This document shows, piece after piece, positions 27,648 through 36,534 of a DNA stretch of 58,298 nt. Where the stretch lies: assembly GCA_021372515.1 (NCBI GenBank), contig JAJFUG010000165.1, positions 1 to 58,298 on the forward strand, read 5' to 3'. Numbering within the stretch: the stretch's first letter is position 1; the number at the start of each line of letters is the position of its first letter. Source of the stretch: a bacterium. Lineage in GTDB: Bacteria > Gemmatimonadota > Glassbacteria > GWA2-58-10. The notes beneath the pieces were generated by a model. The model was not told the DNA's origin and searched no databases. It saw nothing but the letters and a program-made list of their open reading frames with translations. The translations under genes and the position numbers were made by a program.

Positions 27648-27676
27648 TTGACTCGAATCCGAAAAAAGCATAACTT
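27648..27676 (+). promoter_or_regulatory. Possible sigma-70-type promoter of the sigma-54 activator gene
   Basis: TTGACT (27648) and TAACTT (27671) are separated by 17 bases. The -35 box is good and the -10 weak. Transcription from here would start near 27683, supporting a downstream start codon for the regulator. Confidence 0.3.
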
Positions 27677-27770
27677 GATTATGAAAACCGGAGTCAAAAG
27701 CCGGCCATTTCACAGGATCGAGCCTATCCCCAGCAAAAACAACAAGATGGCGCAACCCGAGGCCTCAACA

Positions 27771-29204
<1,434 letters not shown>

Positions 29205-29219
29205 TACGCCTACGCTGCG

Positions 29220-29274
29220 TTAATACGGTTAACAATATTAACATAAAATTAACACAGAAACATCCTGGTTAACA
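29220..29274 (+). promoter_or_regulatory. Phased TTAACA repeats, probable activator sites (UAS)
   Basis: TTAACA occurs at 29229, 29238, 29249 and 29269, with TTAATA at 29220. The spacings (9, 9, 11, 20) keep the copies near one face of the helix. The longer GGTTAACA recurs exactly 40 bases apart (29228 and 29268). The cluster lies 90-145 bases upstream of the sigma-54 promoter, the usual distance for enhancer sites. Confidence 0.45.
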
Positions 29275-29362
29275 CGCTCCCGCAATTTCCGCAACACGGA
29301 CCAAGCCTTCAAACGCTTATTATTTATAGATATAGCCGACACAGTAGCTTTCTTTGTCTCCG

Positions 29363-29378
29363 TGGCACTGTTCTTGTA
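29363..29378 (+). promoter_or_regulatory. Sigma-54 (-24/-12) promoter of the efflux operon
   Basis: TGGCACTGTTCTTGTA matches the consensus TGGCACG-N4-TTGCA with the invariant -24 GG and correct spacing; the -12 box has TTGT instead of TTGC. Transcription would start near 29390, giving a leader of about 55 bases to the thioredoxin start. A sigma-54 activator gene ends 159 bases upstream. Confidence 0.6.
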
Positions 29379-29443
29379 ATGCCTGACAGTCAAACTCAGG
29401 CTGCGGTTTCTTTCAATGAACAGTATTCATAAGGAGAATAAGG

Positions 29444-29779
29444 ATGAGCGCCTTGAAGCATTACAACGACAGCAATTTTTCCACCGAGGTCGAGTCCGGT
29501 TCCGATGTTGTGCTGGTGGATTTCTACGCCGACTGGTGCGCCCCCTGCCGCATCCTGGGGCCCAGCGTGGAGGAGTTGGCCGAGGAGTACAAGGGACGGG
29601 TGAGCGTGGGCAAGCTGAACGTGGACGAAAGCCCCGGCGTGCCGATGCGCTTGGGCATCATGGGCATCCCGACCCTGCTGTTCTTCAAGCAGGGCAAGCT
29701 GGTGGACCGGGTGGTGGGACTGGTGCGCAAGACCGAGTTGAACCGCCGCCTCGACTCGCTGCTGGGTCAGGCCGGCTGA
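29444..29779 (+). CDS. Thioredoxin (WCAPC active site)
   Basis: A 111-residue cytoplasmic thioredoxin-fold protein that would reduce protein disulfides. The active site is WCAPC (W31, C32, C35) in place of the usual WCGPC, and GIMGIPTLLFF supplies the cis-proline. KLNVDESP is the typical buried-acid region. ATG 29444 is preceded by AAGGAG. It is the first gene of the sigma-54-type operon; thioredoxin plus an efflux pump suggests a response to thiol-reactive or redox stress (inference). Confidence 0.92.
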   Translation: MSALKHYNDSNFSTEVESGSDVVLVDFYADWCAPCRILGPSVEELAEEYKGRVSVGKLNVDESPGVPMRLGIMGIPTLLFFKQGKLVDRVVGLVRKTELNRRLDSLLGQAG

Positions 29780-29824
29780 AATTTCTTGCGAATCAACAAA
29801 TGATCCCCCCACAAGGAGGAAGCC

Positions 29825-30028
29825 ATGGAAATGGAACGGATCATTCGCGCCATCGCCGGAATTTTCATCCTGGGCAGCCTGGCGCTGGGCTGGTGGGTCA
29901 GCCACTGGTGGTTTCTGCTCACCGCCTTTGTCGGGGCGAACCTTTTCCAGTCGGCTTTCACCCGCTGGTGCCTGATGGAGGACATCCTGGCCAAGCTGGG
30001 AGTGGCCGGGAAAACGGCAACCCGATGA
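29825..30028 (+). CDS. DUF2892-family small membrane protein
   Basis: A 67-residue protein with two membrane segments and the pattern ERIIRAIAGIFILGSLALGWW ... ANLFQSAFTRWCLMEDIL, as in DUF2892/YgaP-type membrane domains that often accompany thioredoxin or rhodanese genes. AAGGAGGAAGCC precedes ATG 29825. The conserved FTRWCL Cys may be redox-active (inference). Confidence 0.85.
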   Translation: MEMERIIRAIAGIFILGSLALGWWVSHWWFLLTAFVGANLFQSAFTRWCLMEDILAKLGVAGKTATR

Positions 30029-30060
30029 ACCTGACCTTTTCAAATCATCCAGGAGCTGGC

Positions 30061-31443
30061 ATGAAACTCAAAGCAGGAGCCTCCCCGAGCGTGAAAGCCG
30101 CGCTGGCGGCGCTGTTTGCAGCCGCCGCCCTGCTTGCGGCGCTGCCGGGAGCGGCCGCGGCCCAGACCGACACTCTGCGGGTGACACTGGCCGAGATGCT
30201 CCAGAGCGCCGGGCAGGCGAACCCCATGCTGCGCGCGGCCCGCAACGCGGCCGAGGCTGCCGAGGGGCAGCGTCTGGCCTCGCTGGCCGGATTTCTGCCC
30301 CACCTGAGCATGTCGGAGATGTTCAGCCGGAGCAACGACCCGGTCTACGCTTTCGGCACCAAGCTGCGGCAGTCGATCTTCTCGGAGCGGGATTTCGCCA
30401 TGAGCGCGCTCAATTTCCCCGCTCCGATCAGCAACTACTCCACCCGTTTCGTGCTCCAGCAGCCGATTTTCAACGGCGGCCGGGCCTGGAACGGGCGGCG
30501 CATGGCCGATTCATACAGTCAGGCGGCGCAGAAAGCCGCCGGCTATACGGCCGAGGAAACCGCTTTCCAGGTGCGCAAGGCCTACTATTCCGCGCTCCTG
30601 GCCCGCGAGAGCGTGGTCGTGCTGGATGCCGCCCTGACCGCCGCCCGCAGCCACAAGCATCAGGCCGAGCGCATGAGCGCCGAGGGCCTGGCCACCCGCG
30701 CCGATGAACTCAAAGCCTCGGTCCGCGTGGCCGAGCTGGAGCAGAAACGTATCGCCGCGGCCAACTCGGTGACAGTGGCCGGGGAATACCTCAAGCTGGC
30801 TTCCGGGGTGCATGACAACCGCCCGGTGCTGCCGCTGGACAGTCTGGATGCAGCCGCTTTCAATGCCCCGCTGGACAGCCTGATCGCGTTCGCCCTGGCC
30901 TCGCACGGCCAGCTCGCCGCCGCGGACCAGGCGGCCCAGGCCGCAGGATACGGCGCCAAAGCCGCGTTGGGCTCTCTGATCCCCAGCCTCAACGGGTTCG
31001 CCCAGTACGAGCGCGACTCGCAGGACGCTTTCGGTAAGGACGGTGACAACTGGATGGTGGGCGTGTCCCTGGACTGGAACTTCTTCGACGGTCTGGGCAG
31101 CGTGGGCAATGTCAAAAGCGCCCGCGCCATGCGCGAGAAAGCCCTGAACGAGGCCGCCATGCTCCGTCACAAGGTGGAGGTGGACGTGCGCGAGGCCTGG
31201 CTCAACCTCCAGGCCGCTGGCAAGCAGATCGAGGTGGCCCGCGGCGCGCGGGACGAGGCCGGCGAGAGCCTGCGCATCGTGGAAAACCAGTACCGCGAGG
31301 GACTCGCCTCGATCACCGACCTTCTGGACACCGAGGCCGCCGCCACCGGGGCCGGGCTCAACTATTCCGCCGCCCTCTACGAGTACAACCTCTCGCTGGC
31401 CGGCCTCCGTCTGGCCACCGGCGGATACCCGATAAACGACTGA
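30061..31443 (+). CDS. TolC-family outer-membrane efflux protein
   Basis: A 460-residue outer-membrane channel subunit. A signal peptide ending in AAAAQ precedes two repeated TolC halves of coiled helices; NYSTRFVLQQPIFNGGRAWNG and GVSLDWNFFDGLGSVGNVKSA are the two family landmark segments. The C-terminal IVENQYREGLASITDLLDTEAA is also typical. ATG 30061 has AGGAG upstream. Its stop overlaps the first possible start of the adaptor gene. Confidence 0.92.
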   Translation: MKLKAGASPSVKAALAALFAAAALLAALPGAAAAQTDTLRVTLAEMLQSAGQANPMLRAARNAAEAAEGQRLASLAGFLPHLSMSEMFSRSNDPVYAFGTKLRQSIFSERDFAMSALNFPAPISNYSTRFVLQQPIFNGGRAWNGRRMADSYSQAAQKAAGYTAEETAFQVRKAYYSALLARESVVVLDAALTAARSHKHQAERMSAEGLATRADELKASVRVAELEQKRIAAANSVTVAGEYLKLASGVHDNRPVLPLDSLDAAAFNAPLDSLIAFALASHGQLAAADQAAQAAGYGAKAALGSLIPSLNGFAQYERDSQDAFGKDGDNWMVGVSLDWNFFDGLGSVGNVKSARAMREKALNEAAMLRHKVEVDVREAWLNLQAAGKQIEVARGARDEAGESLRIVENQYREGLASITDLLDTEAAATGAGLNYSAALYEYNLSLAGLRLATGGYPIND

Positions 31444-31490
31444 TGAACGTTTCCCGCCTCGATGCGGGACTTAAAGCCTGGAGAGACCAG

Positions 31491-32582
31491 ATGGACAATA
31501 AGAGGACAGTCATCGCCGTGAGCGGATTATTTCTTTTTCTGCTGAGCCTGAGCCTGGCCTGCGGCTCCCCGAAGGAAGCGGTCGAACAGGGCGCGCGCGG
31601 CGAGCTGCAGGCCGCGCTCTACAAGGCCGAGCTGCGCGAGCTTCCGCTCTACACCACCGCCGTGGGCACGCTCGAGCCGTTCAACCGGGCCCAGGTTGCC
31701 ACCCGGATCATGGGGCATGTCCAGCAGGTGCTGGTCCAGGAGGGCCAGAAAGTGCGGCGCGGCCAGACCTTGCTGCGCCTGGACATGCAGGCGGTCTCGG
31801 GCCAGGTGGAGCAGAGCGAGGCCATGCTGGCCGCGGCCAAGGCCCAAAGCGAGAACGCCGAGGCCTACTACAAGCGGATCAAGAACCTCTACGAGGACAA
31901 GAGTGCCACACACCAGGCCCTGGACAACGCACAGGCCCAATATCAAGGCGCCCTGGCCCAGGTGCAGGCCGCCGAGGGCGGGATCGCCGCCGCCCGCTCG
32001 AACCTGGCCTACTCTGTGCTGGCCGCGCCGTTTGACGGCTTCGTGACCGGTCGCAGCGTCGACCCGGGCGACATGGCCGCCCCGGGCATGCCCCTGGTGA
32101 CAGTGGAGCAGCAGGACAGCCTGCGCATCCTCACCACACTGAACGAGCAGGACCTGGGTAAAATCTCAGCCGGCGACAGCGCCTGGATCGAGACCGACCT
32201 GGCCGGCCAGGGACGGCGCCCGGCGCGGATCGAGGCCGTGGTGCCCTCCGCCGACCCGCGCACGCGCTCGTTCCGGGTGCGGCTGGTGGTGGGCAACCGG
32301 GACGGCGCCCTGAAAAGCGGCGTGTTCACCCGGGTCTATTTCGCCACCGGCTCCGGGCAGCTCCTGGCCGTGCCGCAGGAAGCGGTGGTCCATCTGGGCC
32401 AGCTCACCGGCCTCTACGTGCTGGACAGCCGCAACCTGACCCGTCTGCGCTGGGTGCGCCTGGGCAAGGCGAGCGGCGATATGGTGGAGGTGCTTTCGGG
32501 CCTGAGCGACGGCGAGACCGTGGTCCTGGCCGGTGACCGTCAGCTCGGCGAGGGCCTGGCCGTGCGGGAGGTGAGCCGATGA
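31491..32582 (+). CDS. RND efflux periplasmic adaptor (membrane-fusion) lipoprotein
   Basis: A 363-residue lipoprotein; the lipobox LSLACGS gives a lipidated Cys at residue 20. The biotinyl-lipoyl-like hairpin VATRIMGHVQQVLVQEGQKVRRGQTLLRLD is followed by a coiled hairpin (about 80-165), SVLAAPFDGFVTGRSVDPGDMAAPG and the beta-barrel segment. I chose ATG 31491 because GGAGAG lies before it and the signal peptide starts there; an ATG at 31443 lacks one. ATGA overlap with the pump gene indicates coupled translation. Confidence 0.92.
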   Translation: MDNKRTVIAVSGLFLFLLSLSLACGSPKEAVEQGARGELQAALYKAELRELPLYTTAVGTLEPFNRAQVATRIMGHVQQVLVQEGQKVRRGQTLLRLDMQAVSGQVEQSEAMLAAAKAQSENAEAYYKRIKNLYEDKSATHQALDNAQAQYQGALAQVQAAEGGIAAARSNLAYSVLAAPFDGFVTGRSVDPGDMAAPGMPLVTVEQQDSLRILTTLNEQDLGKISAGDSAWIETDLAGQGRRPARIEAVVPSADPRTRSFRVRLVVGNRDGALKSGVFTRVYFATGSGQLLAVPQEAVVHLGQLTGLYVLDSRNLTRLRWVRLGKASGDMVEVLSGLSDGETVVLAGDRQLGEGLAVREVSR

Positions 32583-35500
32583 GCATGCAGCTTGCCGGTA
32601 AAATCGGCCAGAGTTTCATCCAGTCCAAGATCACGCCCCTGCTGGTGATCCTGTCGCTGTTCCTGGGCGCGGTGGCCCTTATAAAGACCCCGCGCGAGGA
32701 GGAGCCGCAGATAGTGGTCCCGATGGTGGACGTGATGGCGGGGCTGCCCGGGGCCACACCCGCAGAGGTGGAGTCCCGCCTGGCCAAGCCCCTGGAGGAA
32801 ATGTTCTGGGAAATACCGGGAGTGGAGTATGTCTACTCCATCTCCTCCCCCGGCGGGACGATGGTGGTGGTGCGGTTCTACGTGGGCCAGGACATCGAGC
32901 GCTCGCTGGTCAAGCTCTACAACAAGCTTTATTATAACCTGGACCGCATGCCCGCCGGTGCGACCATGCCCCTGGTCAAGAGCCGCTCCATCGACGACGT
33001 GCCGGTGCTGGGCCTGACCCTCTGGAGCAACCGCTACGACGGGTTCGAGCTGCGGCGTATCGCCACCGAGCTGGAGGAGCGGGTCAAGAAACTGGACAAC
33101 GTCTCCGAAACCCAGGTGATCGGCGGCCAGCGCCGTCAACTGAGGGTCACGCTCGACCCGGACAAGCTGGCCTCGGTCAACCTGAGCCTGCTTCAGCTGG
33201 TGCCGATGATCCAGGCCGCCAACGTCGACCTGCCGGCCGGCAGTTTCGAGCAGGGCAACCGGATGTTCCTGGTCGAGACCGGCAGCTTTATCACCTCGGC
33301 CGAGGACCTGGGCCGCCTGGTGGTGGGCGCCAGCATGGGCAAGCCGGTCTACCTTCAGGATGTAGCCACGATAGAGGACGGCCCGGAGGAGGTGCGCGAT
33401 CACGTGTTCTTCGGCCTGGGGCCGGCGGCTGCAGCCAAGCACCTCGCCCCGGTCGATAGCTCGCGCTTCGAGTATTCGGCTGTCACTCTGTCCGTGGCCA
33501 AGCGCAAGGGCAGCGGGGCCTCGGGTGTGGCAAAGGAAGTGGAGCAGCAGGTAGAGGAGCTCAGGGGCGTGGTCGTGCCGTCGGACGTGCAGGTCACTGT
33601 GACCCGCAACTACGGCGAAACAGCAGACGAGAAGTCGAACGAGCTGCTGTTCCACCTGGCCCTGTCGATCATCGCGGTCACGCTGATAATCGCCATGACC
33701 CTCAGCCCGCGGGGCGCGGCGATCATCTTCGTCTCCGTGCCGGTCACTTTCGCCCTGACCCTGTTCAGCTACTATGCGTTCGGCTACACGATCAACCGGG
33801 TGACCCTGTTCGCCCTGATCTTTGTCACCGGTCTGGTGGTGGATGACTCGATCATCATTGTGGAGAACATCTACCGTCACTACTCGCTGCGCATCCTGCC
33901 GCCGCTGCAGGCGGCGGTGGCCGCGATCAACGAGGTGGGCAACCCCACGGTGCTGGCCACCCTGACCGTGATCGTGTCCATTCTGCCCCTGGTCACGGTG
34001 GGCGGGCTGATGGGCCCCTACATGTCGCCCATGCCCATCGGGGCCTCGCTGGCGATGACATTCAGCCTGATGGTGGCGCTGATGATCGCCCCCTGGTTCG
34101 CCTACCGTCTGCTCAAGGGCAGCTACGGCAAGAGCCACGGCGAGGGCCTGCGCACCGAGGACACCCGCACCTACCGTCTGTACCGGCGCTACATGCTGCC
34201 GCTGCTGGAGCGCCCGCGCGTACGCTGGACCTTTGTCCTGATCGTGGTTGCGACGGTTGTGGCCTCCACCGGGCTGTTCTACATGCGCTGGGTGGAAGTG
34301 AAAATGCTGCCGTTCGACAACAAGAGCGAGCTGCAGGTGGTGATCGACATGCCCGAGGGCACGCCCCTGGAGCGCACCACCCAGCTGTCGATGGAGATCG
34401 GCGACTACCTGCGCACAGTGCCGGAGGTGACTGACTACCAGGTATACAGCGGCACCTCCGGGCCGTACAATTTCAACGGCCTGATCCGGCACTATTTCAT
34501 GCGCCGGCAGCCCAACCTGGCCGACATCCAGGTGAACATGCTGCCCAAAGGCGAGCGCAAGCGCCAGAGCCACGAGATCGCGGTGGCGATCCGGGGGCCG
34601 GTCACCGCGCTGGGTGACAAGTACGGCGCGCGGATCAAGATCGCCGAGATTCCGCCCGGACCGCCGGTGATCTCGACCCTGGTGGCAGAGGTCTACGGAC
34701 CCAGCTACGAGCAGCAGTTGGATGTGGCGCGGCAGGTGAAAGACGTGTTCACCAACACTCCAGGCGTGGTGGATATGGACTGGATGGTGGAGGACGACCA
34801 GGTGCGCTACGTCTACGCCGTGGACAAGGAAAAGGCCGCTCTGAACGGGATCAGCACGGCCGAGGTGGCTCGCACCCTGCGCCTGGCCCTGGCCCAGGAT
34901 GGTATCGCCCTGGGGCATATGGACAGCGAGCAGGAGCCGGTGGAAATAGTGCTGCGCCTTCCCCGCGAGCGCCGTTCCAGTGTGGAGGACCTTAAAGGTC
35001 TATACCTGAGCAGCCCGGCCGGGACCCAGGTCCCGCTGGGTGAGCTGGTCACCGTGGAGCAACTCAGCCTGGACAAGACCATCTACCGCAAGAACCTGCG
35101 GCGCGTGGTCTATGTGACCGGCGATGTGGCCGGCTCCATCGAAAGCCCGGTCTATGCGATCCTGGACATGAAAGACCGGATCAGTAAAATCTCGCCTCCG
35201 GGCGGCGGGTACGAGATCCAGCAGTACTACGCCGGGCTGCCCAAGCACGACCAGAAAATAACGATGAAGTGGGACGGCGAGTGGGACATCACCCAGGAGG
35301 TTTTCCGCGACATGGGGGCCTCGTTCGCGGTGGTGATAGTGCTGATGTATTTCCTGCTCGTGGCCTGGTTCCACAGCTTCTTCACGCCGATCATCATGAT
35401 GCTGCCGATCCCGCTGACCCTGGCCGGGGTGATCCCGGGCCACTGGATCATGGGGACATTCTTCTCGGCCACCTCGATGATCGGGGTGATCGCCCTGGCC

Positions 35501-35803
35501 GGGATCATGGTGCGAAACAGCGTCCTGCTGATCGATTTCATCGAGACCCGCCTGCACCAGGGCATGGGCCTGGTGGACGCGGTGATCGAGTCGGGGGCGG
35601 TGCGGTTCCGCCCCATCGCCCTCACCTCGGGCGCGATTATCGTGGGCGCGATCGTGATCCTGTTCGATCCGATTTTTGCCGGACTGGCGGTGTCACTGTT
35701 CTTCGGCGCGCTGGTCAGCACGGTGTTGACCCTGTTCGTGGTGCCGCTGTTCTACTACCTGTACAAGCAGCGCTGGGGCGCCGAAACACAGTCGCAGGAC
35801 TGA
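32579..35803 (+). CDS. RND efflux pump inner-membrane permease
   Basis: A 1074-residue AcrB-fold proton-driven transporter forming a tripartite pump with the adaptor and TolC protein. Twelve membrane segments surround two large periplasmic loops. GLVVDDSIIIVENIYRH has the paired Asp (D422, D423) of the proton relay. In the second half the conserved Lys of AcrB is replaced by Arg (IMVRNSVLLIDFIE, R979-N980), as in a distinct HAE subgroup. EEEPQIVVPMVDV near the N-terminus is typical. The substrate cannot be predicted: the relay excludes the CusA heavy-metal type. Confidence 0.93.
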   Translation: MSMQLAGKIGQSFIQSKITPLLVILSLFLGAVALIKTPREEEPQIVVPMVDVMAGLPGATPAEVESRLAKPLEEMFWEIPGVEYVYSISSPGGTMVVVRFYVGQDIERSLVKLYNKLYYNLDRMPAGATMPLVKSRSIDDVPVLGLTLWSNRYDGFELRRIATELEERVKKLDNVSETQVIGGQRRQLRVTLDPDKLASVNLSLLQLVPMIQAANVDLPAGSFEQGNRMFLVETGSFITSAEDLGRLVVGASMGKPVYLQDVATIEDGPEEVRDHVFFGLGPAAAAKHLAPVDSSRFEYSAVTLSVAKRKGSGASGVAKEVEQQVEELRGVVVPSDVQVTVTRNYGETADEKSNELLFHLALSIIAVTLIIAMTLSPRGAAIIFVSVPVTFALTLFSYYAFGYTINRVTLFALIFVTGLVVDDSIIIVENIYRHYSLRILPPLQAAVAAINEVGNPTVLATLTVIVSILPLVTVGGLMGPYMSPMPIGASLAMTFSLMVALMIAPWFAYRLLKGSYGKSHGEGLRTEDTRTYRLYRRYMLPLLERPRVRWTFVLIVVATVVASTGLFYMRWVEVKMLPFDNKSELQVVIDMPEGTPLERTTQLSMEIGDYLRTVPEVTDYQVYSGTSGPYNFNGLIRHYFMRRQPNLADIQVNMLPKGERKRQSHEIAVAIRGPVTALGDKYGARIKIAEIPPGPPVISTLVAEVYGPSYEQQLDVARQVKDVFTNTPGVVDMDWMVEDDQVRYVYAVDKEKAALNGISTAEVARTLRLALAQDGIALGHMDSEQEPVEIVLRLPRERRSSVEDLKGLYLSSPAGTQVPLGELVTVEQLSLDKTIYRKNLRRVVYVTGDVAGSIESPVYAILDMKDRISKISPPGGGYEIQQYYAGLPKHDQKITMKWDGEWDITQEVFRDMGASFAVVIVLMYFLLVAWFHSFFTPIIMMLPIPLTLAGVIPGHWIMGTFFSATSMIGVIALAGIMVRNSVLLIDFIETRLHQGMGLVDAVIESGAVRFRPIALTSGAIIVGAIVILFDPIFAGLAVSLFFGALVSTVLTLFVVPLFYYLYKQRWGAETQSQD

Positions 35804-35828
35804 CCCGGAAAGGATGGAGGTGATGCGG

Positions 35829-36122
35829 ATGAAAATGCTGACCATCATAGTCAGCCGGGACCTCAGCCACGAGGTCGAGGACATAATCGCCGGCCAGCAT
35901 GTGGACTGCTACGCACAGTTCCCGGATGCCCTGGGGATCAGCCACAGTTGCAAGGGTATGCTGGGCGACAACCTGCCCTGGGAGGCCTCGGTGATGCTGG
36001 TCTCGGGGGAGGACGACGCGTTGGAGGCCCTGGCCGAGGCCATCCAGGCGCATGTGGCGTCCAAGCCTTTCAAGCCCTGCCTGCGGATGATGCTCAGCGC
36101 GGTGGACAAGGCCTGGGTCTGA
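35829..36122 (+). CDS. PII/CutA-like small protein (DUF3240-like)
   Basis: A 97-residue ferredoxin-like-fold protein beginning MKMLTIIVSRDLSHEVEDIIAG. The FPDALGISHSCKG loop and ASVMLVSGEDDALEALAEAI strand-helix match small PII-like proteins that follow RND efflux genes. Such proteins may bind metal or nucleotide and adjust transport (inference). I chose ATG 35829 because GGAGG lies eight bases before it; ATG 35814 and 35823 also lie in frame. A strong terminator follows. Confidence 0.7.
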   Translation: MKMLTIIVSRDLSHEVEDIIAGQHVDCYAQFPDALGISHSCKGMLGDNLPWEASVMLVSGEDDALEALAEAIQAHVASKPFKPCLRMMLSAVDKAWV

Positions 36123-36146
36123 GCATAATGCAGGACTTGTTTTTGG

Positions 36147-36185
36147 AACGGCCGGGTATTCACAGGAATACCCGGCCGTTTTTCT
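36147..36185 (+). terminator. Rho-independent terminator of the efflux operon
   Basis: A perfect 15-bp stem, AACGGCCGGGTATTC (36147-36161) with its complement (36166-36180), has an ACAG tetraloop and is followed by TTTCTTC. It ends the operon 25 bases after the PII-like gene. Confidence 0.85.
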
Positions 36186-36534
36186 TCAGCTTTCTTACAA
36201 AACCTCAGGGAACATAATGCAGTATTACTGACCAGATCACCTCAGCCGCATAGCACTTGCCAGCCTCGCTGAAAAGAGTCCATATGATTGACCCGGCTTG
36301 CCGGAAGATACCTTCAGAACCCGCCAAGAACCTAATTATAAAGTCGTTTCCTTCCACCGGAATCCTTTCTTTTTAGACGGACTATAGCGATATTGTTTGA
36401 CGTTTTCGAGCAGACAAGCCGGCAAACCCGCAAGACCGGACCGGGCCATAAATATTGGAATTGTAGTTTCAGCATTCTCCCGTTCTGTCCCTGCATCGAT
36501 GCGTTGCTTTCATTTCCAGGAGGAGCCTGATCTG
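36186..36534. other. 349-base gap before the GH3 gene
   Basis: AT-richer sequence with no credible gene. It should contain the GH3 promoter, but I see no paired -35/-10 boxes with confidence. AGGAGG at 36518-36523 is the ribosome-binding site of the GH3 gene. Confidence 0.4.

Noticed and set aside
32540-34918. A 792-codon open frame on the - strand opposite the RND pump gene, and similar long frames opposite the GH3, MttB-like and PIG-L genes
   Set aside because: They arise from GC-rich codon use of the real gene, are rich in His/Gln/Arg, show no domain pattern and lack ribosome-binding sites.
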